A DNA stretch of 64,000 bases from Vibrio sp. BS-M-Sm-2 (lineage in GTDB: Bacteria > Pseudomonadota > Gammaproteobacteria > Enterobacterales > Vibrionaceae). Where the stretch lies: positions 806,001-870,000 of the forward strand of contig NZ_CP167895.1 of NCBI RefSeq assembly GCF_041504345.1, read 5' to 3'. Both the position numbers and the translations under genes were made by a program. Each line of letters begins with the position of its first letter. The first letter of the stretch is position 1. Under the pieces are notes generated by a model. It was not told the origin of the DNA, made no database searches, and worked only from the letters and a program-made list of their open reading frames with translations. Positions 27,500 to 36,780 of the stretch are shown piece after piece.

Positions 27500-28393
27500 A
27501 TGAAAAAGACCGCCATTTTGTCGATAACCACGATAGCCCTGATGAGCACAGCGGCGGTCTTTTTATATCTAAAAAAGGAAGAACCCAATACACATAATGA
27601 CAACGAACAACGCGTCTCCTCATTTAAGGTTGCCTCTCAACAAGACACCGACATCGATAACGCATCAGCAAAAGACATGATGGAATATTTCGTGTCCGGT
27701 AATACCGAACTAACACTTGAAGATATTCGCGACAATGTGGCACAGCACTACGAGCAATCATCAACTGCCTTGGTTGATGAAGCACTGTTTGCCAAATATC
27801 TTGAGTATAAGTCGGCACTAACGTCGTTGGACGTGCAATTCGACACCACATCAATATCCGCTGAGGACTTACGCGCACTGAATCAAGCGTTGCTCGATCT
27901 TCAATCTCAATTCTTCAGTGAGAGCGAGGTAAGTATTCTATTTACCTATGACAACAGAATGAGGGAAATCGCTTTAGAAAAGTTACTTCTGAAGCAAGAA
28001 GGGCTAGACGAGTCGGAATATCAACAAAGGCTTGAGTCTTATCTATCTGGGCAGCCAGATTACGTTCAAGTCAGTCATCAAAATCAGGTATTACTCCCAC
28101 AGCTATCCAGTTCAGAAGGTCTCGATGAACAGGGTAAATACTTAAAGAGAAGCGAACTTGTTGGTGAAGAAGCAACCCAAAGACTTGAAGCTCTTGATAA
28201 AAAAAGAGCGGCCTTTGAAGGCTCCTTAGAGGTCTACTTCGCAGAACGAAATGATGTTTTGAACGACTCAGCCCTCTCAGAAACCGAGCAACAAGAGACG
28301 ATTGCGCAACTTCGGACTGAACACTTCCTACCAGAACAGCTGAGAAGGGTAGAAGCGATTGAAAGGATCAAAGCGGCTGAATTTGATCAGTAG
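27500..28393 (+). CDS. Lipase-specific foldase (Lif / lipase chaperone)
   Basis: A 297-residue membrane-anchored periplasmic chaperone that folds the upstream lipase before type II secretion. An N-terminal membrane segment (residues 5-24, ILSITTIALMSTAAVFLYL) is followed by a mostly helical, charged domain, and the C-terminus ends in Lif-like long helices. The family motif, as I recall it (R-x-x-F-D-Y-F-L-S-A-x-G-E), is only loosely kept as KDMMEYFVSGNTE near residues 54-66. Its place directly behind the lipase gene identifies it. Ribosome site AAGGAAAG precedes the ATG. A bidirectional-looking terminator follows at 28409. Confidence 0.88.
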   Translation: MKKTAILSITTIALMSTAAVFLYLKKEEPNTHNDNEQRVSSFKVASQQDTDIDNASAKDMMEYFVSGNTELTLEDIRDNVAQHYEQSSTALVDEALFAKYLEYKSALTSLDVQFDTTSISAEDLRALNQALLDLQSQFFSESEVSILFTYDNRMREIALEKLLLKQEGLDESEYQQRLESYLSGQPDYVQVSHQNQVLLPQLSSSEGLDEQGKYLKRSELVGEEATQRLEALDKKRAAFEGSLEVYFAERNDVLNDSALSETEQQETIAQLRTEHFLPEQLRRVEAIERIKAAEFDQ

Positions 28394-28408
28394 TGTCTAA
28401 AAGCGAAA

Positions 28409-28437
28409 AACCAGCCATCATGGCTGGTTATTTTTGT
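28409..28437 (+). terminator. Terminator after lipase-foldase operon
   Basis: AACCAGCCA, TCA loop, TGGCTGGTT followed by ATTTTTG. It starts 16 bp after the foldase stop. Confidence 0.85.
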
Positions 28438-28501
28438 TTATAGGCAAGTTCTAAAGAGCATACAGCTTGAATCTGTTGCCTTGAACTTCGTACATTAAAC
28501 C

Positions 28502-30145
28502 CTACACCTTAAAGTAATCCAACTGCTGCTTCTGTTGTTCAGCTAGGTTAGATAGCTCGTGGCTTGCTGCTGCGGCTTGGGTAATGCCGGTTACGTTTTG
28601 GCTTACTAGGCTGTAGATGTTTGAGATATTACGGTTAATGTCTGCAGTGACTTGGCTTTGCTCTTCTGCAGCAGAGGCAACCTGGGTGTTGATTTCAGTC
28701 ATGTCGGTTACTGAGTTAGCAATACCTGAAAGGGCTGCACTTACCTCGCCCGAGAGCGTTTGGTTGTGCTCTAACATCGACAGTGAACTGCTCATGCTAT
28801 CATTAGCGTTGCCTGATTGAACCTGCAAGCCTTCGATGATCGCTTGGATCTCTTTGGTTGAATCTTGGGTTCGTGCCGCCAGCATTCGAACTTCATCGGC
28901 TACAACTGCGAAACCACGGCCACTTTCACCAGCACGAGCCGCTTCAATTGCTGCATTAAGCGCAAGAAGGTTCGTTTGTTCAGAGATGCTTTGAATTACT
29001 TCAATCACCTTACCAATCTGCTCTGAGTGCTCTTTTAGCGTGCCTACAACGTTTGCTGCTTCACTCAGCTGAATCGCCATTTGCTCGTTTGCTTGGTTGC
29101 TCTCATTAAACAAGCTCATGCTGTGTGTCGCCATCTCGTCAGCTTGCTTAGACGCTGAATCGGCTTGTACTGCGTTCTCGTTGACGTGTGCTGCTGTACT
29201 CTCAAGTTGGTTCACGGCGGAAGCAACTTGCTCCACTTCTTGCTTCTCTTGATCTGAGTTAACGCTTGATTGTGTCATTACAGCCGCTAACTCTGTCGAC
29301 GCAGAAGCCACTTCGATACTTATTCGAGACAGCGAACTTACCGTGTCGCGCAATTGGTCAACGGATTTGTTTACATCTTGCGCAAGGCGCGAGATTTCGT
29401 TGTCGCCATACTCTTCGGCTTTAACCAGCAGGTTACCTTTTGCTACTTCGCGCATGGTTGCTTGAATATTGCTGATTGGCTTAACAATGATGCCAGCAAG
29501 CGTCCAACTGATGACTAATGCGATAGAAAGAATCGCTAGCAGGGCAATGGTCGCCGTATCCAGTGTGCTGGTGTGTTGCTCTCCATTGATGTCGACTTCT
29601 TGAGTCGCAAGTAGGTTCAGCTTCTTAGACAGAATGTTGATCGCTTGCACCATTTCATTACCCGCGTGACGGTATTGGTCGATTGCGATCTGGTAGCGGT
29701 TGTCAAAGTCAGAAGGGAGAACTGTGTTGCCGTGTTTAGCTCTTAATAGAGGAAGCATAGTGGTGCGAGAAAAGTCGACGTAGTGATTCATCGCTTTGCG
29801 CATTGCGGCTACTTCATCTTGCATGCCTGGTACGGTATCAAGCGAATTCAGTAGGCGAGTATTTTGGTCGCGTTTTTGATTTAGCGTTTCGACCAGTGTT
29901 TTAACGTCGTCAGGATTAAACAAGCTGTAGATCGCTTTGATACGCATGCCGTAGCTGTTGTCGACGATTTCGCTGAGTTCTTCTTTATGTAAGATTAATT
30001 GGTCTGTTGCTGTTGATACATCTTTAAAAGCATTTTCCAGTTTGTCACCACCGATAATGACACCCGTCAAAAGTAATACGACAGAAAAGAGTACTGGAAT
30101 GAGAATTTGTATTTTGATTGATAAGCCACTGAGAAGTTGGCGCAT
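28502..30145 (-). CDS. Methyl-accepting chemotaxis protein (four-helix-bundle sensor type)
   Basis: A 547-residue chemoreceptor. A membrane segment at about 10-33 and a second at about 187-210 enclose a periplasmic domain of about 150 residues that is all helical, like a 4HB sensor. HAMP follows (KPISNIQATMREVAKGNL), then a long methylated coiled coil. The signalling tip EQTNLLALNAAIEAARAGE-type sequence sits near residue 375. I chose the ATG at 30145, with AGAGGGAC 6 bases upstream; a longer in-frame reading to 30196 is produced only by translating a TTTA repeat. The ligand is unknown. It is monocistronic. Confidence 0.92.
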   Translation of the reverse strand: MRQLLSGLSIKIQILIPVLFSVVLLLTGVIIGGDKLENAFKDVSTATDQLILHKEELSEIVDNSYGMRIKAIYSLFNPDDVKTLVETLNQKRDQNTRLLNSLDTVPGMQDEVAAMRKAMNHYVDFSRTTMLPLLRAKHGNTVLPSDFDNRYQIAIDQYRHAGNEMVQAINILSKKLNLLATQEVDINGEQHTSTLDTATIALLAILSIALVISWTLAGIIVKPISNIQATMREVAKGNLLVKAEEYGDNEISRLAQDVNKSVDQLRDTVSSLSRISIEVASASTELAAVMTQSSVNSDQEKQEVEQVASAVNQLESTAAHVNENAVQADSASKQADEMATHSMSLFNESNQANEQMAIQLSEAANVVGTLKEHSEQIGKVIEVIQSISEQTNLLALNAAIEAARAGESGRGFAVVADEVRMLAARTQDSTKEIQAIIEGLQVQSGNANDSMSSSLSMLEHNQTLSGEVSAALSGIANSVTDMTEINTQVASAAEEQSQVTADINRNISNIYSLVSQNVTGITQAAAASHELSNLAEQQKQQLDYFKV

Positions 30146-30161
30146 GTAATGTCCCTCTTTG

Positions 30162-30184
30162 AATAAATAAATAAATAAATAAAT
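30162..30184. repeat. AATA tetranucleotide repeat upstream of the chemoreceptor gene
   Basis: Nearly six tandem AATA units (TTTA on the gene strand) end about 17 bp before the chemoreceptor start codon, just upstream of its ribosome site. Tracts of this kind can change length by slippage. Confidence 0.85.
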
Positions 30185-30510
30185 GAGCAGAAGCAATTGT
30201 TATTATTGTAATTAGCAGGTGATTCTAACTTCTGAGAATGACAATTCAATCAGTAATAGATTCGATTTTGATATATGAGATAGATATTTGATAAATTTTG
30301 AATATTTATTGCACAAACAAGGCTTTAGCCATTTTTAAGGTAGGGTTATTTGACACAGAACCTTGTGTGGTATTAGGTAATAAAAGGGATGGCGAGATAT
30401 TGAGTGGTTTGGCTTAAATAGGTTGGAATGAATATTCGGTGCCTATGAGTGAGGCCAATTGATTACTTCAAGGCTATTTGGTAGGGGGGAATAAGAAAAT
30501 AAATTGTAGT

Positions 30511-30565
30511 TGTCATATAGGCTTCAATTAAGTGAAACACAACTGTCACATTCAGATTCTAAAGT
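30511..30565 (+). promoter_or_regulatory. PHO-box-like array upstream of pstS
   Basis: TGTCATATAGG at 30511 and TGTCACATTCA at 30544 are exactly 33 bp (three 11-bp turns) apart. The two intervening 11-mers, CTTCAATTAAG and TGAAACACAAC, are weaker. PhoB recognises 11-bp direct repeats beginning with TGTCA-type sequence, and the array ends about 68 bp before pstS. This fits phosphate-starvation control. The rest of the 477-bp gap upstream (30146-30510) has no gene. Confidence 0.6.
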
Positions 30566-30622
30566 GGGCACCGTTCAAGCAAAACAACATTACGGCAATA
30601 ACGCCACTAAAGGAAATTTGTG

Positions 30623-31444
30623 ATGAAAAAGACAGTTATCGGTGCAATCGCACTACTAGGCGCTCTAACAGTGAATACAGCTTCAGCTAAAGAAACTATC
30701 TCTGTAGTTGGCTCTAACAGTGCTTCTCCACTGGTTGAAGTTTTTGCAGAAACCTACATGAATAAAGGCGAACCAGTGTTCATCGAAATTCAAGCTCCAG
30801 GCTCTTCTGCAGGCATCAAAGCAGCAAAAAATGGAAGTGCTGACCTTGGTATCTCTTCTCGTGACCTTAAAGAAGAAGAGAAAACAGCTGACCTGAAAGA
30901 GCTCGTTATCGCTCGTGACGGTATCGCAGTTGTTGTTAACCCAAATAACGAAGTATCTGCTCTTACAGCTGAGCAAATCACTTCAATCTACAAAGGCGAC
31001 ATCACTAACTGGAAAGATGTTGGTGGTGCAGACAAGCCAATCGTAGCAATTACTCGTGATACTGCATCTGGTACACGTGGTGCATTCGAAGACATCATGA
31101 AGCTTAAGAAGAAGATCGGCGATAAGAAAGTATCGGCTATCTCTCAGCGTGCACAAGTTGCAAACGGTAACGGCGCACTTAAAGTTTCTGTAGCAAGCAA
31201 CCCATACGCTATCGGCTTTATCTCTCTTGGTACTGTAGACAACACAGTTCAAGCTCTAACTATCGACGGCGCAGAAGCATCAGTTGATAACGTTAAGAAC
31301 GGCTCTTACAAAGTTGCTCGTCCTTTCCTAGTTCTTTACAAAGCAGGCGCTCCAACAGCTGAAACTCAACAATTCCTAGACTGGATGGTTGCAGACGAAG
31401 CTCAAGCTATCGCTGGTAAGAAAGGCTACATCACAGTTAACTAA
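30623..31444 (+). CDS. pstS: Phosphate ABC transporter periplasmic binding protein PstS
   Basis: A 273-residue periplasmic phosphate-binding protein with signal peptide MKKTVIGAIALLGALTVNTA. It shows the phosphate-binding signatures SVVGSNSASPLVE near residue 27, APGSSAGIKA near 58 and TRDTASGTRGAF near 137. It feeds phosphate to PstCAB. I chose the ATG at 30623 (AGGA 8 bases upstream) over the GTG just before it. Codon use suggests high expression. A partial terminator lies between it and pstC, so pstS is probably made in excess, as is usual for binding proteins. Confidence 0.95.
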   Translation: MKKTVIGAIALLGALTVNTASAKETISVVGSNSASPLVEVFAETYMNKGEPVFIEIQAPGSSAGIKAAKNGSADLGISSRDLKEEEKTADLKELVIARDGIAVVVNPNNEVSALTAEQITSIYKGDITNWKDVGGADKPIVAITRDTASGTRGAFEDIMKLKKKIGDKKVSAISQRAQVANGNGALKVSVASNPYAIGFISLGTVDNTVQALTIDGAEASVDNVKNGSYKVARPFLVLYKAGAPTAETQQFLDWMVADEAQAIAGKKGYITVN

Positions 31445-31470
31445 TCTTAACTGACTCAATCTTAATTATT

Positions 31471-31502
31471 GCTCAGCCTGCTTTAGGCTGAGCCTTTTCT
31501 TT
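31471..31502 (+). terminator. Attenuator-like terminator between pstS and pstC
   Basis: GCTCAGCCT, GCTT loop, AGGCTGAGC followed by CTTTTCTTTC. It is positioned to reduce pstCAB relative to pstS expression. Confidence 0.75.
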
Positions 31503-31555
31503 CAACTTTGTTTATTTCGAGCTCTTTTTGAGCCACAAAGTTTGAGATTTTATAT

Positions 31556-32485
31556 ATGACCATCGCAAATAGTGAAAAGCTTATGAATACTGAAGCGACT
31601 CAAATCAATAAGCCAAGTCTGCGTGCTAAGAAGCGCATCGACTGGAGAGAAAGAATCTTCCACGGCTTGTTCTTATCGAGTGCTGTGATCGGCATCGTAT
31701 CGCTAGCCGTTATCGCTTACTTTATCGTTGCAGAGAGTATTCCTGCATTCCAAGAGGCCGGTGTTTCTGGCATCGTTCTGGGTGTTGATTGGTTACCTCC
31801 AGCTCTATTCGGTGTTGCAACCATGATTGTTGCATCGATTGTTTCGACACTTGGCGCTGTAGTTGTTGGTGTACCGGTAGGTGTATTAACCGCTATTTTT
31901 ATTGCTGAGATTGCTCCCAAGCGTCTTGCAGATATTATTCGACCAGCAGTTGAGCTTCTAGCGGGTATCCCGTCGGTAGTTTACGGCTTCTTCGGTCTAG
32001 TAATTATCGTTCCAATGATTCAGAACATTTTCCAAGTACCAGCCGGTAATACTATCCTGGCGGGTATCATTGTTCTGGGGATCATGATTCTTCCTACCGT
32101 TATCACGGTTTCTGAAACTTCGATTCGTGCTGTACCTCGTACATACAAAGAAGGTTCACTTGCACTGGGTGCTTCGAAAATCTACACGATTTTTAAGCTA
32201 CTCGTTCCTGCTGCACGTTCAGGCATTATGACTGGTGTGATTTTGGGTATCGGTCGCGCACTTGGCGAAACGATGGCAATCATCATGGTTATGGGTAATG
32301 CGCCAGCAATGCCAGAAGGTATTTTGGATTCTGCTCGTACGCTAACAGCAAACATTGCAATTGAAATGTCTTACGCAAGTGGCGTTCACGCTAACGCGCT
32401 GTACGCAACAGGCGTTGTACTTCTAGTGTTCATCATGATGTTAAATGGTGCTCTACTTTATCTTAACCGTGAAAAAGCGAAGTAG
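31556..32485 (+). CDS. pstC: Phosphate ABC transporter permease PstC
   Basis: A 309-residue inner-membrane permease with six to seven membrane segments. The first is at about residues 38-60 and others lie through 290. The coupling loop region carries the ABC permease EAA motif (ASKIYTIFKLLVPAARSGIMTG, within residues 205-228, and GIGRALGETMAI). It forms the channel with PstA. The start at 31556 has a weak ribosome site; an in-frame ATG at residue 10 (31583) is an alternative. It lies 15 bp upstream of pstA. Confidence 0.94.
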   Translation: MTIANSEKLMNTEATQINKPSLRAKKRIDWRERIFHGLFLSSAVIGIVSLAVIAYFIVAESIPAFQEAGVSGIVLGVDWLPPALFGVATMIVASIVSTLGAVVVGVPVGVLTAIFIAEIAPKRLADIIRPAVELLAGIPSVVYGFFGLVIIVPMIQNIFQVPAGNTILAGIIVLGIMILPTVITVSETSIRAVPRTYKEGSLALGASKIYTIFKLLVPAARSGIMTGVILGIGRALGETMAIIMVMGNAPAMPEGILDSARTLTANIAIEMSYASGVHANALYATGVVLLVFIMMLNGALLYLNREKAK

Positions 32486-32500
32486 GCGAGGATAAGTAAT

Positions 32501-33364
32501 ATGGATCGCGTAAAACTAAAACAAGCACGTCAAACCAAAGATAACATCCTAAAAGGTTTTATCTGGGCAGCTGCGGCTGTAACCGTTGGTTTCTTATTCT
32601 GGATTATTTGGTACATCTTATCGAACGGTCTGCAATACGTAGATTGGAACTTCATCACTGACGATTACACTCGTACTGGTGAAGAGCGTGGTATTTTCCC
32701 AATGATCATCGCCACGATCTACATGGTAATTGCATCGATTGCGGTAGCCGCACCACTAGGCATCATGACGGCGATATACCTAACTGAATATGCGAAAGTA
32801 GGTAGTCGATTGGTGAAAGTGATTCGATTCTGTACTGAGTCGCTAGCGGGTATCCCATCGATTATCTTTGGTCTGTTCGGTATGACCTTCTTTGTTTCGA
32901 TTCTGGGTCTCGGCTTCTCGATTTTGTCGGGTGCATTAACGCTAAGTATCCTGATTCTTCCTGTAATTATTCGTACTACAGAAGAAGCATTGATGGCAGT
33001 ACCACAAACTTATCGTGAAGGCTCATACGGCCTTGGCGCTTCAAAAATCTACACTATCTGGCGCTTGATCTTACCAAGCGCAATGCCAGGTATCTTAACT
33101 TCGGTCATTCTGAGTATTGGTCGTGTAATTGGCGAATCAGCACCTGTATTTTTAACAGCAGGTATGGTGGCACGTGTTCCTGAGTCGGTATTCGATTCTG
33201 GCCGTACACTAACGGTTCACCTATATAAGCTGACAACAGAGCTATTTACTATCGATGAGTGGAACCAAGCCTACGGCACGGCGACAGTCCTAATCGTATT
33301 GGTTCTCTTGATCAACATGGTTACAAAACTGATTGCGAGACGCTTCAACACGGCAACTTACTAA
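32501..33364 (+). CDS. pstA: Phosphate ABC transporter permease PstA
   Basis: A 287-residue inner-membrane partner of PstC. It has about six membrane segments, beginning near residues 20-42, and the coupling motif ASKIYTIWRLILPSAMPGIL at about 185-204, followed by SIGRVIGESAPVF. Ribosome site GAGGATAAG precedes the ATG. It lies between pstC and pstB in the standard order. Length and motifs are normal for PstA. Confidence 0.95.
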   Translation: MDRVKLKQARQTKDNILKGFIWAAAAVTVGFLFWIIWYILSNGLQYVDWNFITDDYTRTGEERGIFPMIIATIYMVIASIAVAAPLGIMTAIYLTEYAKVGSRLVKVIRFCTESLAGIPSIIFGLFGMTFFVSILGLGFSILSGALTLSILILPVIIRTTEEALMAVPQTYREGSYGLGASKIYTIWRLILPSAMPGILTSVILSIGRVIGESAPVFLTAGMVARVPESVFDSGRTLTVHLYKLTTELFTIDEWNQAYGTATVLIVLVLLINMVTKLIARRFNTATY

Positions 33365-33454
33365 GCTCATTAGCCGGCTCAATAATAAAGAGAGCCCCCG
33401 TGATAAAGAAAGCGTCAAGTTAGACACGAATTTAAGAATTTAGAGATTACGAAC

Positions 33455-34204
33455 ATGAACAAATTTGATATTGAGAACCTAGATCTGTTTTACGGCGACA
33501 ATCAAGCGCTTAAATCTATCAATCTGCCAATTCCAACTCGTCAGGTTACGGCACTGATTGGCCCATCAGGTTGTGGTAAGTCAACGCTACTACGTTGCTT
33601 GAACCGTATGAATGACCTAATTGAAGGCGTTACTATTAAAGGTAAGCTGGATATGGATGGCACAAACATCTACGGCAATATTGATGTGGCTGACCTACGT
33701 ATTCGTGTAGGCATGGTATTCCAAAAGCCAAACCCATTCCCAATGAGCATCTACGAGAACGTAGCTTATGGCTTACGTGCTCAAGGCATCAAAGACAAGA
33801 AGCACATTGATGAAGTAGTAGAAAGCTCACTGCGCAGTGCAGCACTTTGGGATGAAGTAAAAGATCGTCTTAAAGCACACGCATTTGGCTTATCTGGTGG
33901 TCAGCAACAGCGTCTATGTATCGCTCGTACAATTGCAATGGAACCGGATGTAATCCTGATGGATGAACCTACATCGGCTCTAGACCCAATCGCGACACAC
34001 AAGATTGAAGAGTTGATGGAAGACCTGAAGAAAGACTTCACTATCGTTATCGTAACGCACTCAATGCAGCAAGCGCGTCGTATTTCAGACCGTACTGCTT
34101 TCTTCCTAATGGGAGAGCTTGTAGAGCACAACGAAACGAGTGTTATCTTCAGCGAGCCAAAAGATGATCGCACTAAAGGTTACGTAAATGGTGACTTTGG
34201 TTAA
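33455..34204 (+). CDS. pstB: Phosphate ABC transporter ATPase PstB
   Basis: A 249-residue cytoplasmic ATPase that powers phosphate import. Walker A GPSGCGKSTLLRCLNRMNDL near residue 36, signature LSGGQQQRLCIAR near 148 and Walker B DVILMDEPTSALDP near 168 are intact, with the switch histidine in IVTHSMQQARR. The gap to pstA is 90 bp. The usual phoU does not follow here; a GGDEF gene does, after a terminator. Confidence 0.96.
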   Translation: MNKFDIENLDLFYGDNQALKSINLPIPTRQVTALIGPSGCGKSTLLRCLNRMNDLIEGVTIKGKLDMDGTNIYGNIDVADLRIRVGMVFQKPNPFPMSIYENVAYGLRAQGIKDKKHIDEVVESSLRSAALWDEVKDRLKAHAFGLSGGQQQRLCIARTIAMEPDVILMDEPTSALDPIATHKIEELMEDLKKDFTIVIVTHSMQQARRISDRTAFFLMGELVEHNETSVIFSEPKDDRTKGYVNGDFG

Positions 34205-34323
34205 TTGATTATTTAAGTGCTGTTTTTGTCCTTTTAGCAAACCAGCGCGCTCACTGAAACGCAGGTTAGATAATCGATTTTACTTACAGAATTATCACTA
34301 TAACTATAAGCGATGGAAGTTTT

Positions 34324-34350
34324 GCCCCACTCTAATGTGGGGCTTTTTTA
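34324..34350 (+). terminator. Terminator of the pst operon
   Basis: GCCCCAC, TCTAAT loop, GTGGGGC followed by TTTTTT. It starts about 120 bp after pstB. Confidence 0.92.
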
Positions 34351-34540
34351 TGTTCTTAAAAAAGTCACAATGTCGATGAAATTTTGGGCAGAAAATCCCA
34401 TTTTTGTCGTTCTTCTCATGCTTGTGATAATGTTAAAAGTGAAATTGCGACCCGCTTAACATCTCATTTTTAGTTACATTGATTGCATATCAATGCTTCG
34501 GTATTTTTGCTTCATTCTCAATAGCCAATGGACGGAAGCT

Positions 34541-36685
34541 GTGCCTGTTAAAGCCTTTGCAAAACAAATATCTGCTGCGCGCGACCATCGTTTATTGGCT
34601 GAATCTCTTTTTGACTATCTGGTTAAGGTACTCGCTCCTCAAGGGATTGGAATATTTGCGGAGCCGACGCCGGAGAGCGATTCGTTAGCGCTGTTCTCTT
34701 ACGGCGAATTAACCTCGTTATCGAGTTATCCTTCCACATTTTGGCCTTGGGTTGCCCAGTTCGATACCGCGGACGGGGTGTTGCCTATGGCTATCAATAC
34801 TTGTAAGTGGGAGCATATGAAGGTGCTCGGTGGAGAGTCATTCATCATGATGCTCGACAACGCGCCTGCCTGCAGAACTTATTTAATTGTTCAAAATTGC
34901 AGTGCTGAACAGATAAACCAAACTTTCGATCAAGATCTTGATGTTCTCCAACTCGCCGCAGCCCGCTGGCAATGCGTTCGTGCAGAAAAGAACGCTGCTA
35001 TCGAGATTAAGCATCGGGATACCCGAGAGGCGCAGTACCTGGATGAAATTAAGCTTCGCGAATTGTTTGTCGAGAACATGAAGTTAGTACATCAGGTAGC
35101 GTTAGAGCTATCGAATCCAGAATCTTTAGACGCACTCTATAAAGCGTCAGTAGAAGCTGTACGTGACCGCTTAGGCTTTGATCGTGCGATCTTTATGTTG
35201 CTTGATATGAAAAAGCGGTGTTTTAGTGGAACTTACGGCACTGATGAACTGGGAAAAACTAATAGCGAGCATCATACTCAATACGACTTACATCAGCTTG
35301 AAGCGGAATATATAGAGGCTCTGTCTGACAACCACACCAACTTGGTTATTATTGAACAAGCGCCTCTATACACTGAAGGCAAAGTGGTTGGACAGGGTTG
35401 GAATGGTATGTTGATCTTACGAGAAGGGGATAAACCTGTCGGTTGGATCGCCATGGACAACTACATTCACCGTTCGTCAATTACCAATTACCAAAAGCAG
35501 ATGCTTGAATCGTTCGGCTCTCTGCTTTCTCAAATCTACATTCGTAAACGCCAAGAACAGAACATACGTATGCTGCACTCGAGCATGGTTGAGTTGTCTC
35601 GCTGCGATAGTGTCAGTGAGGTGTGTAAGTCTGCAGTAAGTTTTGCTATTCAGCACTTAGGTATCGACCGATTGGCGGTTTTTCTTACCGATAAGAACTG
35701 TAGCTACATGCAAGGTACATGGGGTACAGATATTAAAGGTGACATTGTTGATGAATCCTATTATCGCTCTGAGCTAGTGGAACGTGACATTGTCGCCGCG
35801 GCTCGTGCTTGTCCTAACCAAGTTGCATTTGAAGAGTCGGTCCCTATTTATCACGATTTCAATATTGTCGGAGTCGGTTGGACCGCAATGACGATGCTCA
35901 CCACTAATACGGGTGAGCCGATTGCGTTTATTGCCGCTGATAACTTGCTAACACGCAGCCCTTTAACTTCTCAATTGCGCGAAGTGATTCGTATATTTGC
36001 CTCTAGCCTTGCTGAGGTATTGCAAAGAACCATGGCTCAAGAGGAGCTCAAAAAGCTCAATGAAACGCTTGAACAAGAGGTCAGCAAACGCACTCAAGAG
36101 CTAGAGTTGGCTAATGAGCAATTGGATATCATTTCTAAACTAGACCCGCTGACGCGTCTTGGAAACCGTCGTATGTTGTCTCAGGTTTTAGATGATCTCA
36201 ATTGTGATGATCAAGGGGCATTTGCCACAGAGGATGAAGTCACGTTTGGACTGATTCTTGTCGACCTTGATCACTTCGGTTTGTACAACAGCGTCTATGG
36301 TCATACTGAAGGGGACGCGGCACTGCGGACCATAGGTAAGATACTTAATGCTCATGTTCATAGCGATAAGGAAACGTTCTGCCGTATAGGCGGAGAAGAG
36401 TTTATGTTGTTGATGATCGGCACCAATCACTCTGAGACTAAGCTGCGAGCAGAGTCGATCAGGAAATGTATTGAAGAGGCGAAGATCCTCCATTGTGAAA
36501 GTAGCACTAGCCCATATTTAACCGCGTCTGTCGGTTATGCGTCGATAACCTCTGATCAGCACCAGTTCGATTTTGATCTGCTGTATGGCAAGGCAGACAA
36601 AGCCTTGTATCAAGCCAAAGACTCAGGGCGAAATAGAATCGTCTCAGCATTGAAGCGAAAAAAGGTCTCGGTTTCAATTTCTTAG
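34541..36685 (+). CDS. GAF-GAF-GGDEF diguanylate cyclase
   Basis: A 714-residue cytoplasmic c-di-GMP synthase. It has an N-terminal module (1-150), two GAF-like domains in the middle (roughly 180-330 and 345-500, each ending in a GW-type VGVGWTAM / VVGQGWNGM stretch), a coiled coil near 510-545 (LNETLEQEVSKRTQELELA), and a GGDEF domain with DPLTRLGNRRML, LVDLDHFGLYN and CRIGGEEFMLLM. No RxxD inhibitory site precedes GGEEF. I prefer the GTG at 34541, which has GGACGGAAG upstream; an in-frame ATG at 34493 lacks a ribosome site and would add 16 residues. Placement right after pstB resembles the V. cholerae layout as I recall it. Confidence 0.92.
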   Translation: MPVKAFAKQISAARDHRLLAESLFDYLVKVLAPQGIGIFAEPTPESDSLALFSYGELTSLSSYPSTFWPWVAQFDTADGVLPMAINTCKWEHMKVLGGESFIMMLDNAPACRTYLIVQNCSAEQINQTFDQDLDVLQLAAARWQCVRAEKNAAIEIKHRDTREAQYLDEIKLRELFVENMKLVHQVALELSNPESLDALYKASVEAVRDRLGFDRAIFMLLDMKKRCFSGTYGTDELGKTNSEHHTQYDLHQLEAEYIEALSDNHTNLVIIEQAPLYTEGKVVGQGWNGMLILREGDKPVGWIAMDNYIHRSSITNYQKQMLESFGSLLSQIYIRKRQEQNIRMLHSSMVELSRCDSVSEVCKSAVSFAIQHLGIDRLAVFLTDKNCSYMQGTWGTDIKGDIVDESYYRSELVERDIVAAARACPNQVAFEESVPIYHDFNIVGVGWTAMTMLTTNTGEPIAFIAADNLLTRSPLTSQLREVIRIFASSLAEVLQRTMAQEELKKLNETLEQEVSKRTQELELANEQLDIISKLDPLTRLGNRRMLSQVLDDLNCDDQGAFATEDEVTFGLILVDLDHFGLYNSVYGHTEGDAALRTIGKILNAHVHSDKETFCRIGGEEFMLLMIGTNHSETKLRAESIRKCIEEAKILHCESSTSPYLTASVGYASITSDQHQFDFDLLYGKADKALYQAKDSGRNRIVSALKRKKVSVSIS

Positions 36686-36719
36686 CACAGTACTTTTTCT
36701 TCCTATCTTAGAACGAATG

Positions 36720-36757
36720 AAGCCGTGATGCTCACAAGGTGGTCGTCACGGCTTTGT
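36720..36757. terminator. Terminator between convergent GGDEF and batD genes
   Basis: AAGCCGTGA (36720-36728) pairs with TCACGGCTT (36746-36754), followed by TGTTATTTT on the plus strand. The loop is 17 bases. Confidence 0.7.
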
Positions 36758-36780
36758 TATTTTAGAGTTTTGCTAGTTAA

